Origin: Anaerocolumna cellulosilytica
Lineage (GTDB): Bacteria; Bacillota; Clostridia; Lachnospirales; Lachnospiraceae
Length of the DNA stretch: 64,000 nt
Assembly (NCBI RefSeq): GCF_014218335.1
Contig: NZ_AP023367.1
Coordinates: 4,397,501 to 4,461,500 of the forward strand
Direction: 5' to 3'
The notes below the pieces were generated by a model. That model was given only the letters and a program-made list of their open reading frames with translations, ran no database searches and was not told the DNA's origin. A program made the position numbers and the translations under genes. Numbering within the stretch: the first letter of the stretch is position 1; every line of letters begins with the position of its first letter. This document shows, piece after piece, positions 43,887 to 53,171 of this stretch.

Positions 43887-44915
43887 TTACTCCAAATCAT
43901 CGAAGTCATACGCTGCCGCCTTGGTATAATTCGTAACCTTGGCTTCAAAGAAATCGGTCTTTGTCTGATTAAGACTTGAAAATCCATCAATCCATGCCAT
44001 AGGATTTTCCGTTATTTCAGGATACAACACTTCAAGTCCAATGGCCTTTAACCTTTGATTTCCGAGATATTTAATATATTTTTCAATCAGGGAATTATTT
44101 ATCCCCAAAATTTCATTGTTGGTAACGTATTGTCCCCAGGTTATCTCCATTTCTACACCTGTCCGCATCATTTCCCGAATTTCATCCAACAGCTTCGGTG
44201 AAAATATCTCAGGTTTTTCACCACGCAGTTCCTTAATTATATTTTGAAAAAGTACCAGATGAGTTATCTCATCCCGGTTAATATATTTAAATATAGTACT
44301 GGTAGCCGTCATTTTTCCCTGCCTAGCCAGCGTATAAAAAAAGCTGAAACCGGAATAAAAATATATACCTTCCAGAATATAATTGGCTGTTACTGTCCGT
44401 ATAAAATTCTCTGTGGATGGGTTCTCATTAAACTCCTGATAGATATTGGCTATATATCTATTTCTGGCAAGGAGTTGTTTATCCTCCCTCCATTCATCGT
44501 AAATCTTATCTCTTGTTATAGGGTTTGTTACCGTATCCAAAATATAAGAATAGCTCTGGGCATGAATTTCCTCCTGAAATGCCTGGATATTTAGGAGCGA
44601 GGATATCTCCGGAGCAGTCACATATCGAGATAAATTTGGCAGGTTTTCACTCTGAATCGAATCTAAAAAATTCAGGAAGGATATAATCTTATCAAAGGCA
44701 TTCCTTTCTCCGTTGGTCAAAAGAGGAAATTGTTTGATATCCTCATTTAAAGATATTTCCTCAGGAATCCAAAAATTATTCAGCATAGTGCGGTAAAAAG
44801 TCTTTGCCCAGGTATACTTTATGCGGTTCCACTCCCTTAAATTTGTAGTATTTCCCTCAATCAGTTTCTCCGTACCCCTAATTCCGCCTTCATTAAATAT
44901 TTTCTTCTTAATCAT
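43887..44915 (-). CDS. nrdB: Class Ia ribonucleotide reductase, beta subunit
   Basis: 342 residues. Metal ligands visible in NFLDSIQ (Asp) and QEEIHAQSY (Glu, His), with the radical tyrosine in HAQSYSY; the second ligand set is in ILEGIYFYSGF and EITHLVLFQ. Houses the diiron-tyrosyl radical that starts deoxyribonucleotide synthesis and needs oxygen for assembly. Immediately follows nrdA. Confidence 0.93.
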   Translation of the reverse strand: MIKKKIFNEGGIRGTEKLIEGNTTNLREWNRIKYTWAKTFYRTMLNNFWIPEEISLNEDIKQFPLLTNGERNAFDKIISFLNFLDSIQSENLPNLSRYVTAPEISSLLNIQAFQEEIHAQSYSYILDTVTNPITRDKIYDEWREDKQLLARNRYIANIYQEFNENPSTENFIRTVTANYILEGIYFYSGFSFFYTLARQGKMTATSTIFKYINRDEITHLVLFQNIIKELRGEKPEIFSPKLLDEIREMMRTGVEMEITWGQYVTNNEILGINNSLIEKYIKYLGNQRLKAIGLEVLYPEITENPMAWIDGFSSLNQTKTDFFEAKVTNYTKAAAYDFDDLE

Positions 44916-45007
44916 GGTATTCTCTCCTAACTATAGAAACAGTGACTTGTCTCCACTTTCATCACATTCAAAAACTGTTGCATAATTACCAATGGTATAT
45001 ATTATTT

Positions 45008-47299
45008 TTAGCTGGAACAGCTTGTGCATTCATCCATCTCTAAGGACTGGTTTCGTACATAGTATATAGTTTTTACACCATTTTTCCAAGATTCTACATA
45101 CAAATTCAGGATATCCTTTGCCTTTACCTCAGGTGTAATATACAAGTTAAAAGACTGAGACTGGTCGATATGTCTCTGTCTGATACCGCAAGCCTTTATG
45201 CTGTATAACTGATTTATATGATGAGCCTCTTTGTATAGCCAAAAGTTCTCCTCTGTCAAATCCGGTGCAGCCTTTGGAGTAAAGCTGCCCTTTTTCTCTT
45301 CTATAAAAAATTTGCGAAAAATGGGATCAATACCCGCTGTGGTTCCGGCGATATTTGAGGTGCTTCCAGTTGGTGCCACTGCTGTTAGATACCCGTTTCG
45401 AAGCCCATACTTTTGAACCTCTTCTTTTAGCACGCGCCACCTTTCACTTATATAGCCTCTGGCTTCAAAATACGCCCCGCTCTCCCACTGGGAACCGGAA
45501 AAAGCCGGATACGCACCCTTTTCCTTTGCAATATCACAGGAGGCTTTTATCGCCTGATATGCAATTTCTTCAAACAAAGAATCTGCTTCTTTTAAGTGTT
45601 CCTCACTTTCCCAAGGAATATGGTGGTTTACAAGATAATGATGGTAACCGCTGGTTCCAAGTCCAATTGCACGGTATTTATCACTGGTTATTCTTGCCTC
45701 TACTACAGGCGTCTGGTTTAAGGTAATCACGTTGTCAAGCATTCTTATCTGTAAGGGTATAACATCCTTTAATTCTTCCTTGCCCACTCTTCCAAGATTC
45801 ACAGAATTTAAATTACAAGTCACCATATCACCCGCCTTAACTCTGGTGATGACCTCCTTATTCCCTTCATTATTTTGAATAACTTCTTCCACAAAGGAAG
45901 ACTCACTCATATTCTGGGCAATCTCATGACACAGGTTGGAGGCATAAATCATACCAGCATGTTTGTTAGGATTTGTCCGGTTAACCGTATCCCTGAAAAA
46001 GATAAAAGGTGTTCCGGTTTCTACGGCGGATTTCATTACCTTCTTCATAATATCAAGAGCCTGCACCGTTGTCCGATTTAAAACACTGTTGGCTTCGCAG
46101 GCAAGATAACGTCTGGTAAATTCACCATTCTCTTCCTCATCATAACAATCCTCTAGGTAAAATCCCATTTGCTTATGTACCTCGTAAGGATCAAATAAAG
46201 ACCATTGCCCTCTCTCACCCAAGCGTTTCATAAATAAGTCTGGTATACTTATAGAAGTAAAAATATCATGGGCTTTTCTTCTGTCATCCCCGTTGTTGGT
46301 CTTTAAATCCAAGAATTCATACAAATCCTGATGCCATACATCCAGTGTTATGGAAGCTCCTCCTTTTCTTCTTCCTAACTGGTCCACTGCCACAGCCGTA
46401 TCATTGTAAAGTCGTATCCAGGGCACTACTCCCCCGGAAGTATTCTTATAGCCTCTGATTTCACTATTTAAGGCCCTGACCTTACCTACATAGATTCCAA
46501 GGGCTCCTCCATGCTTTGAAACACTGGCAAACTTTGAGTTCACATCATAGATTGACCAAAGGTTGTCCCCAACGGTAGAGATAAAACAGCTGCTTAACTG
46601 GTGAAAAGGTGTTCCTGCCGCTGCCAGTGTGGGTGTTGCCACTGTCATTTTCAATTCACTCAAGATATCATAAAACTTTTTAGCATATTCTAACTTCTGT
46701 TCTCCTTCCGGTATTGCCAGATGCATGGCAATAGCCATAAAACGCTCTTGGGGCAGTTCATAAACCTCTTTCTCAAATCCTTTAATTAAATACCTGTCTG
46801 ACAGAAGCTTTAATCCTTCATAGTTAAATAAAAAATCTCTTTCTGTCTTTATATAATTGCCAAGCTCCTTGATTTCCTGCACCGTATATTCTTCTATAAG
46901 AAAGAAACCGTAGTAGTTTAACTCTGTCAATTTGATTACCAGCTCATAAAAATCTCCATATCCGAAAGCGTCATAGCCTCTGTTTATTGCCGCTTCTTTA
47001 TACAAGTCTGCCATGAGAAGCCTTGCTGCCGCATACTGCCAGTCTATATTGGTTTTTTTGGTTTCATTGCCAAAAGAATCTCTTGTAGTTTGTATCATTT
47101 TCTCAATGGCCGTCTGAATCAAAATTTTTTGAATTTCCTTGGTACTCATGTTATCTGTGAACTGAAGCTTTGAATCCATCTCTAGTTCAACTGGGTCACA
47201 TCCTGCTAAACCCCGGCAGGCATAGGCTGCCATTTTCTTAGTTTTCTCAACACATAATGGTTCCCGCCTGCCATTACGCTTTCTTATCATAATATCCAT
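45008..47299 (-). CDS. nrdA: Class Ia ribonucleotide reductase, alpha subunit
   Basis: 763 residues. N-terminal ATP-cone-like region (IRKRNGRREPLCVEKTKK), then the catalytic barrel with QLSSCFIS, NLCHEIAQN and CNLNSVNLGR (active-site cysteines), and GLGTSGYHHYL. The C-terminal CTSCSS tail gives the cysteine pair re-reduced by thioredoxin or glutaredoxin. Reduces ribonucleoside diphosphates. Odd for an anaerobe but consistent with the window's oxygen-defence genes. Confidence 0.94.
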   Translation of the reverse strand: MDIMIRKRNGRREPLCVEKTKKMAAYACRGLAGCDPVELEMDSKLQFTDNMSTKEIQKILIQTAIEKMIQTTRDSFGNETKKTNIDWQYAAARLLMADLYKEAAINRGYDAFGYGDFYELVIKLTELNYYGFFLIEEYTVQEIKELGNYIKTERDFLFNYEGLKLLSDRYLIKGFEKEVYELPQERFMAIAMHLAIPEGEQKLEYAKKFYDILSELKMTVATPTLAAAGTPFHQLSSCFISTVGDNLWSIYDVNSKFASVSKHGGALGIYVGKVRALNSEIRGYKNTSGGVVPWIRLYNDTAVAVDQLGRRKGGASITLDVWHQDLYEFLDLKTNNGDDRRKAHDIFTSISIPDLFMKRLGERGQWSLFDPYEVHKQMGFYLEDCYDEEENGEFTRRYLACEANSVLNRTTVQALDIMKKVMKSAVETGTPFIFFRDTVNRTNPNKHAGMIYASNLCHEIAQNMSESSFVEEVIQNNEGNKEVITRVKAGDMVTCNLNSVNLGRVGKEELKDVIPLQIRMLDNVITLNQTPVVEARITSDKYRAIGLGTSGYHHYLVNHHIPWESEEHLKEADSLFEEIAYQAIKASCDIAKEKGAYPAFSGSQWESGAYFEARGYISERWRVLKEEVQKYGLRNGYLTAVAPTGSTSNIAGTTAGIDPIFRKFFIEEKKGSFTPKAAPDLTEENFWLYKEAHHINQLYSIKACGIRQRHIDQSQSFNLYITPEVKAKDILNLYVESWKNGVKTIYYVRNQSLEMDECTSCSS

Positions 47300-47330
47300 T
47301 CAAGTAATCCTCCTGAATACATTTAATACA

Positions 47331-47376
47331 ACATATAGTATATATAATCTTATTACGGCTATACATATTGTATACC
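47331..47376 (-). promoter_or_regulatory. Possible pair of NrdR-box-like sites
   Basis: ACATATAGTATAT (47331) and ACATATTGTATAC (47363) are near-identical and 32 bp apart, about three helical turns, upstream of nrdA. They match the NrdR consensus only partly. Confidence 0.3.
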
Positions 47377-47471
47377 ACTTTGATTATTTTGACTACTGGC
47401 ATTTTGACCTAATTGTAACTTTTTTAACGAATAACCTGATTTGCTATAGCACATCAGGAATATGGCGCTTA

Positions 47472-47503
47472 CAAAAAAGACAACACCTGACGGATGTTGT
47501 CTT
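47472..47503 (-). terminator. Terminator after the zinc-ribbon gene
   Basis: GACAACA/TGTTGTC stem with a 9-nt loop and TTTTTT on the minus strand. Confidence 0.8.
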
Positions 47504-47512
47504 TCAATTCTC

Positions 47513-47698
47513 TTATAAGCTTTCTACTGTGTCTATCTTTTTATTGCGGCATCTTTTACAAACTGTCGTTTTACCACCATCTCCGGCTATAAGCGGATAT
47601 AATACTTTTATCCTTTTTGTCTTGCATACCGGGCAAGTTCCTCTCCCGCGGGAGGGCAGGTTACGTAATGTTTTTCCCCTATGAGGTTTTAAAGCCAT
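47513..47698 (-). CDS. Small zinc-ribbon protein
   Basis: 61 residues from ATG 47698 (an ATG three codons up is also possible). Very basic, with TCPVCKTKR and TVCKRCRNKK giving four Cys for one zinc. It resembles a small RNA- or ribosome-associated protein, but I do not recognise the family. Own terminator. Confidence 0.65.
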   Translation of the reverse strand: MALKPHRGKTLRNLPSRGRGTCPVCKTKRIKVLYPLIAGDGGKTTVCKRCRNKKIDTVESL

Positions 47699-47827
47699 TA
47701 AAATCATTCCCTTCTATCATACAAAATTCACTCTTGGTTATCACAAGAAAATATAACCACTGCCCTTTTACTATAACCCCTTAAATAAGAAATTGCTAAT
47801 TCATAGATACTTCTGTACCAAACTTGA

Positions 47828-48100
47828 TTATTTTTTCTTTTCTTCTCTTAGAATTCTCCGTATACTCTGCTCTGATAAATAGTAATCTTCACATAACTTT
47901 TGCAAAGTTTCTCCTTCTTGATACTTATTGAATATCTCCTGATTTCTTTCTTTCAGATACGCCCTGGTTCCACTTTTTTCTCCCCAGGCTCTCTGCTCTC
48001 CTTCTTTTCTAGGTACATATATATAATCTCCGTTGACATATTCCTGCAACTGCTTTACTAAACTTTCCGGTAAAATATTTTCTGCTTTTATATATTTCAT
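47828..48100 (-). CDS. Small helix-turn-helix protein (CD3324-like)
   Basis: 90 residues. N-terminal IKAENILPESLVKQLQEYVNGDYIYVP and C-terminal helix-turn-helix TLQKLCEDYYLSEQSIRRIL match the CD3324/Mor-like small regulators of Clostridia. GEKSGTRAYLKERN lies between. Likely DNA-binding; target unknown. Confidence 0.7.
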   Translation of the reverse strand: MKYIKAENILPESLVKQLQEYVNGDYIYVPRKEGEQRAWGEKSGTRAYLKERNQEIFNKYQEGETLQKLCEDYYLSEQSIRRILREEKKK

Positions 48101-48180
48101 ATCTGCTCCCTGCTTCTCTAAAATAGTTTAAATTCATGTTTTAGATAAAGCAAAGACCACCAATATTTTTTTATATTAAA

Positions 48181-48212
48181 AAAACTGCAGTCAGGAAACC
48201 TGCTGCAGTTAA
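48181..48212 (-). terminator. Terminator hairpin
   Basis: AACTGCAG/CTGCAGTT stem plus inner GG/CC pairs, then TTTTTTT on the minus strand; about 440 bp after the nearest upstream long ORF on that strand, so it may end a short transcript. Confidence 0.65.
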
Positions 48213-48648
48213 ATTTATTTTAAAAATCCTTATCTGAATCCTTAAAAGCAAATGCTGAAAACAGAGTACCCAAATTAATCCTTTATAGAACAAAAGGACA
48301 ATTAAAAACTGTATTTCAACACCAGCTACTTGATTCAGACTCCGAGCAAAGCATCGCCGACTATAATTTTTGTGGTCTTTGCGCGGAGATAAGTTTTCGA
48401 TCGATTGCAGAAATTGACTTCATAAGGATTTCCTTTCTATTTTTAAGCATTAAATAATTGGGTTTACAATTTTGATACAAGCAAAAATATCCCTGCCTGT
48501 TACCTAATAATGAGTTTCACCACTCTCATATAATTCCATTAATTTCATTCTATACATTGTTTTATTATACCAGAAAATTAAGAAACAGCAAGTTCAAAAA
48601 CATGACAGAATTGTTTATGATTCTTCGTATAATTTTATTTTGGAAAAG
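48213..48648. other. Gene-poor stretch
   Basis: No long ORF. It holds one possible 20-codon ORF on the minus strand (48361-48423), otherwise AT-rich with nothing recognised. Confidence 0.4.
48361..48423 (-). CDS. Possible 20-residue peptide
   Basis: MKSISAIDRKLISAQRPQKL, with GAAAGGAAATCCTT upstream as a plausible ribosome site and a terminator 150 bp downstream. No homology recognised; could be chance. Confidence 0.25.
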   Translation of the reverse strand: MKSISAIDRKLISAQRPQKL

Positions 48649-49434
48649 CTATTCTGACTTTTCTTCTTTTAAATACCAACGAGCAAATAGATTCAGTTCA
48701 CCTGCTTTTTTGGCAACAGTTGATGCCGTAACTGCTTCTGCATCGCTGTTTGAATAATCGTCCCAAGTATACCAGCCGCCAAAAACATGACCTGTTTTCT
48801 TTGGTGCCGGTAATTTACCATATTTCTTACCGACTTGTACTTCCTTTTCATAGGTATCGTCATTATACGTTATAAAGTTAATTTTAAGAGTTTTAATCTT
48901 CCAATGAGCATAAAGCTTGGTTTTTGAACTTTCATCAAAGACATCACTTTTTGCTATTTTATCCCCTGCCTTTGCGGCTGTGTACCATCCATCAAAGGTA
49001 TAGTTGTCCCTAGTAGGCGTTGGCAGAAGGTTTTCATACTTACTTCCAAAATAAACAGTAACTTTATTGGAGGATACCTTACCGCCGCCAGCGTTTAAAG
49101 TTATTGTTTTTTCGTTTCCTAACCATCGGGCATACAGCGTGTGTGAAGTCTTTATTTTTACAGTGCTGGCATCTGTTACCTTAGTGCCATTGTTCTTAAA
49201 GGTGTACCAGCCTTTAAAGGTGTAATTTTTTCTCTTAGGAACCGGTAATTTACCATAGGTACCCCCTACTGTCAACTCTTTCGTTTCAGCTATTGTATCC
49301 CCGCCATTGGCATCAAAAGTGACCTTTACCGGTGCTGGTGTAGTAGATGCCCCTGCTGTCTGGTGAGAAAACAAAAATACTGCTGCCATACTCCAAATGC
49401 TTATGAAAAGCAAAACTTTCTTTTGTAAATTCAT
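48649..49434 (-). CDS. Secreted InlB-type repeat protein
   Basis: 261 residues from ATG 49434 (GGTGG upstream). Signal peptide VLLFISIWSMAAVFLFS, cut near AGAS. Then three repeats of about 70 residues of the Listeria-Bacteroides (Flg_new) type, each with VTFDANGG-like and FxGWYT...YARW signatures (DGWYTAAKAGDKI; GGWYTWDDYSNSD). No LPXTG or anchor domain. Probably surface adhesion; ligand unknown. Confidence 0.85.
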   Translation of the reverse strand: MNLQKKVLLFISIWSMAAVFLFSHQTAGASTTPAPVKVTFDANGGDTIAETKELTVGGTYGKLPVPKRKNYTFKGWYTFKNNGTKVTDASTVKIKTSHTLYARWLGNEKTITLNAGGGKVSSNKVTVYFGSKYENLLPTPTRDNYTFDGWYTAAKAGDKIAKSDVFDESSKTKLYAHWKIKTLKINFITYNDDTYEKEVQVGKKYGKLPAPKKTGHVFGGWYTWDDYSNSDAEAVTASTVAKKAGELNLFARWYLKEEKSE

Positions 49435-49599
49435 ATGTCCACCAATAACCATTCTATGAAAGGTGCGTTATATTCACTTTCATAGAATTGAAATCCTGAT
49501 TCCTTTCTATTAATTTGTAACAAGGTTTTTGTTAATCGGAAATTTTATGTCCGTTCATCTTTTATTTACCTATTTATTCTATCGGATGTTTTACTAATT

Positions 49600-49875
49600 T
49601 TATGAACCATATAATGGTATAATTTGCTGTAACAAATTAAGGAAACCATTATCTTCATAATATATCCTGTTACCAGAGTTATTGTTTTCATGATTACTGT
49701 ATATAACAGATCCATTAATGTATAGAATATAATCATAATTATGCCCGTATTTTTCAGGATAAGAAAACCACACCGAATAATTTTCCCCATCTTCCTTTAC
49801 CGCTTTTATTCTTAAATCTGGTTGCGAATTCTGATTTAATGGTTGTAAAGAAATAAATAAGATTGTATATAAAAA
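49600..49875 (-). pseudogene. 3' fragment of an unidentified protein gene
   Basis: An open frame with no start codon and good coding look: SLQPLNQNSQPDLRIKAV, GENYSVWFSYPEKYGHNYDY, ILYINGSVIYSNHEN, ending at TAA 49600. The terminator of the upstream YhgE gene lies at its 5' side, so it has lost its own promoter and N-terminus. Family not recognised. Confidence 0.4.
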
Positions 49876-49908
49876 GAAGAAATCTCTGCTGTAAGAGCAG
49901 AAAATTTC
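49871..49908 (-). terminator. Terminator after the YhgE-like gene
   Basis: GAAATCTCTGCT and AGCAGAAAATTTC pair with a small internal mismatch; CTTCTTTTT follows on the minus strand. Confidence 0.65.
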
Positions 49909-50038
49909 TCCTTTTAAATCTTGCCATATACGTTTGAAGGTCAGATATATATCTAAAATATATTTCTAAAATGTATCCGTAAATTAGAGAATGCCAAAGC
50001 ACCTGTTACGAATATTTTATTTTGCACTACTTAAATGT

Positions 50039-52411
50039 TTACATATTAGACTCAGCATAGTCATAGTCCGTATCAAACAGCTTCTGGTTATTATCAAGTT
50101 GAGATACTCCTGCTTTATTATGTTTTTGAAGCAGCTCCATTGCCACTAATAATAAAGCAATACTTATAATTGCCAGGCAGGCAAGCACTGCCATATTGTG
50201 GGTAAAGGTTGCACCACCAAGTCCTCCGCTGATTGCCTGCCGAAATCCCATGATAGAATAGCTCATTGGCAACAATGCATGTATCTTATTAAAGAACTCA
50301 GAGGTTAACTGCATCGGGAAAGTTCCCCCCGCACCAGCCAACTGAAGAACCAATAATACCATTGCAACAAAGCGACCTGGATTATCAAATGCCATAGCAA
50401 GCAGCATAATAAAGAACATATATGCATAAGCCGTAATGAGAGCCATTACAATGTATTCGCCAAAATTACTAGTTGTGATTCCTAGTACTTTCATAATGAT
50501 AGTTTCTAATAAAGCCATTGCAGTGGCTGCAACAAACCCTACAGATAGTTTACTAACCCACCATTGAAAGGCTGATTTTCCACTTTTAGCTACTTTACGG
50601 ATTGGATAGATAAAGTTAAATATCATACAGCCTACATAAAGGGCTAAGGACATGACATATGGTGCCAGAGCATGACCATAATTCGGTACTTCACTATATT
50701 TCGTTTTATTTAAAGTATCTGGTGAGGCTATCATGTCTACAGATGCCTCTGATATCTCTACTGCGCTAACTTTTTCCTTGCCTTCTGACAGACCAGCTTC
50801 TAAGTCCCCTGCACCAGCTGCCAGTTCCGTTAAACCAGTGTCTAGCTTTTCAGAGCCGTCTGCTAATTGTGATGTACCATCATAGATTTTATTAGCTCCG
50901 TCTGCTAGTTTTGTTACACCTTCTGTTAACGCTGCATCGTTTGCAGTTATTTGAGTTAAACCATCGTAGAGTGCCATTGAGCCTTTCTCTGCTTTTTTAG
51001 CACCTAGGTTTAAATCCTCTGCTTTTGTATTTAACATACCTAATCCACTATCCAGCTTACCAACACCTGCTGTATAGGTTTTTAACCCTTTTTCTAACTC
51101 TTTTGCACCTTCATTAAGTGTCGTCAGCTTTTCCATTAACGCAGGTGTACTGCCGGCCAACGTAGTAATCTGGTCAGATAATGTCTGCGTTCCTTTAACA
51201 AGCACAGGTGTCTGTTTGGAAAGGCTTTCAAGTCCTCCTGCCACACCCTGGACAGCCTGCTTTAAGGTCTTATAACCATTTAGTGATGCAGTTACTTTTT
51301 CAAGTATAACAGCCTGTTGTTCTGCCGGCAGATTTTTAAAGACTTCGGGGCTTAAGTATTTTGTTAAAGCATCAATACTTTCCTCGTCAGGTATGGCCGC
51401 CGCTGTTTTATCTGCCCCATCTTTAAGTTGATTAATTGCCGTATCTACAGCAGACATACCCGTTGCCAATTGCGTGATTTTCTCGCTATTTTCAGAAAGT
51501 CCGGCAAGTTTACTGCCTAATTGTTCCGGTATCATGGCAACTCCGTCAGCCACCTGCTTCATGCCATCATTTAAGGCTTTGGAGTTACCGTTTAACTGTG
51601 CAATGCCTGCATATGCAGAACTGACACCTTGTGTATACGCGGTAATACCTTTTGCTAAAGTTCCTAAACCTGTTTGTAAATCTTTTGCACCGTCTCTTGC
51701 CTGCTCAACACCTCCTATGTAACGGCTTAGACCTAAACTTATGGAATCTGTACCGTCACTGAATGTAAGGCTGGCATCTTTTAATTTGTTTAAATTTTCA
51801 AAAATTGTTTCATTACCATCTTTTACTTTATCAATACCATCTTTTAGTTTTGTTGAACCATCTGCTGCGGTTGTAAACCCATCTGCTACTTTTGATAACT
51901 GACCTACAATTGAATCTACATAAGCTTTTGTAACTTTTTCTGAAACCTTGCTTTTTAACTCTTTTGCGGCCTGGTCACCGATTACTTCACCAAAGTAATT
52001 TAAGGCACCATTCGTTTCATACTCAATACTCATTTTTTGAGGGTTATCTGATAACACGGTGGCTGCATTGGCAGAGAAATTATCCGGCAATGTAAGAATC
52101 ATATAAAAATCTTTATTTTTTAGTCCTTCTTTTGCTTCTGCTTTGCTTACAAAATGCCATTCCAGTGTACTATCCTCTTGCAACTCTTTTACTACATCCC
52201 TTCCAATGGAAAGTGTCTTACCTTCAAACGCAACTTCTTTGTCTTCATTTACAACTGCTATTGGAAGATTTTCCGTCATTCCATAGGGATCCCATACAGA
52301 TTTCAAGAAAAAAGAAGCATACAGTATTGGTATAAAACACATTACGATAAAAGAAATTAACAGGATTTTATTGCTGAATATCTTTTTCCATTCTGATTTA
52401 ATCATTTCCAT
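50039..52411 (-). CDS. YhgE/Pip-family membrane protein
   Basis: 790 residues. One N-terminal membrane helix (LLISFIVMCFIPILYASFF), then about 550 extracytoplasmic residues with many 'LxDGxxxLxxG' heptad-like repeats (KLADGANKIYDGTSQLADGS), then five C-terminal helices of ABC-2 permease type (about 590-770). This is the YhgE/phage-infection-protein architecture; relatives include a phage receptor in lactococci. Preceded by, and overlapping by 14 bp, an Rrf2-type regulator. Export or envelope role inferred. Confidence 0.88.
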   Translation of the reverse strand: MEMIKSEWKKIFSNKILLISFIVMCFIPILYASFFLKSVWDPYGMTENLPIAVVNEDKEVAFEGKTLSIGRDVVKELQEDSTLEWHFVSKAEAKEGLKNKDFYMILTLPDNFSANAATVLSDNPQKMSIEYETNGALNYFGEVIGDQAAKELKSKVSEKVTKAYVDSIVGQLSKVADGFTTAADGSTKLKDGIDKVKDGNETIFENLNKLKDASLTFSDGTDSISLGLSRYIGGVEQARDGAKDLQTGLGTLAKGITAYTQGVSSAYAGIAQLNGNSKALNDGMKQVADGVAMIPEQLGSKLAGLSENSEKITQLATGMSAVDTAINQLKDGADKTAAAIPDEESIDALTKYLSPEVFKNLPAEQQAVILEKVTASLNGYKTLKQAVQGVAGGLESLSKQTPVLVKGTQTLSDQITTLAGSTPALMEKLTTLNEGAKELEKGLKTYTAGVGKLDSGLGMLNTKAEDLNLGAKKAEKGSMALYDGLTQITANDAALTEGVTKLADGANKIYDGTSQLADGSEKLDTGLTELAAGAGDLEAGLSEGKEKVSAVEISEASVDMIASPDTLNKTKYSEVPNYGHALAPYVMSLALYVGCMIFNFIYPIRKVAKSGKSAFQWWVSKLSVGFVAATAMALLETIIMKVLGITTSNFGEYIVMALITAYAYMFFIMLLAMAFDNPGRFVAMVLLVLQLAGAGGTFPMQLTSEFFNKIHALLPMSYSIMGFRQAISGGLGGATFTHNMAVLACLAIISIALLLVAMELLQKHNKAGVSQLDNNQKLFDTDYDYAESNM

Positions 52412-52919
52412 AAATATTTTTCATCACCTTTCGAATCAACAATTCCCGTCGTTCTGAATGATTCCAGTTAATAGGCAGGATTTCTTTTTTCCCCAGTGCT
52501 TCCTCTAATAACTGTTGTACTGTAATGGTTTTAAGAGCCTCTCTCCACAATACATCAGCTTTTGAAAAGGCATTTCGTAAAGCAATTGTTCCTTGATTGG
52601 CGATGGCTTGTTTATCCTTAAATACCTCGTCAATTAAACCGGTATCCGGATAGGTCTCTATCGTTCCTTCCAAAGCTTCAACGATTTGAAGCAGGTTAAT
52701 ATCTGCACAATTACGGGCAAGGGTAAATCCGCCGTTATTTCCGGATACAGAATCTACTAAACCTGCCACAACCAACTTACGTATTATTTTTTTTGTATAG
52801 GTCAATGAACCTTTGAGGCGCGTATGAATCTCTAAGGAAGCTACTGGGATATCCGGATCCTGTGTCGCCAGCAAAGTTATTATGCAGATGGCCTGCTCAA
52901 TGCCTTTCGTTAATTTCAT
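52398..52919 (-). CDS. Rrf2-family transcriptional regulator
   Basis: 173 residues from ATG 52919, 9 bp after AAAGGAGATG. Rrf2 winged helix (KGSLTYTKKIIRKLVVAGLV, SVSGNNGGFTLAR). Only one Cys (NCADINL) lies in the region where Fe-S Rrf2 proteins carry three, so an Fe-S cluster is unlikely. Overlaps the YhgE-like gene and probably controls it. Unlike most Rrf2 members it has a C-terminal extension of about 35 residues rich in basic residues. Confidence 0.8.
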   Translation of the reverse strand: MKLTKGIEQAICIITLLATQDPDIPVASLEIHTRLKGSLTYTKKIIRKLVVAGLVDSVSGNNGGFTLARNCADINLLQIVEALEGTIETYPDTGLIDEVFKDKQAIANQGTIALRNAFSKADVLWREALKTITVQQLLEEALGKKEILPINWNHSERRELLIRKVMKNIYGND

Positions 52920-53093
52920 TTTCTCATCTCCTTTAACGATATTCATTATCCATTATGGATATATGATGTCTACGATGAAATAGTAATCCTTTTCTTATTC
53001 TTAGTCAATTGTGATAATTCTGAATATCTTGGTTAAAATTAATTATTTTTTATATGCTTTGCACAGCAAACCATATAAAGCCATGCCTTGCAA

Positions 53094-53157
53094 GACAAAA
53101 AAACTGCTGTAACGTATCTGCAGACTCGTACAGCACATACATTACAACAGTTTTATG
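53094..53157 (-). terminator. Terminator after leuA-AraC
   Basis: 17-bp stem with G-U pairs (AAACTGTTGTAATGTAT and partner) enclosing a smaller hairpin; T7 on the minus strand. Confidence 0.8.
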
Positions 53158-53171
53158 AGATATTAAAAATA

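Noticed and set aside
49754-50002. 82-codon minus-strand ORF
   Set aside because: It runs through the YhgE terminator in a frame with poor coding look; a different frame there reads as the protein fragment.
52398-52919. Fe-S sensing Rrf2 (IscR/NsrR type)
   Set aside because: Only one cysteine is present in the region where three are needed.
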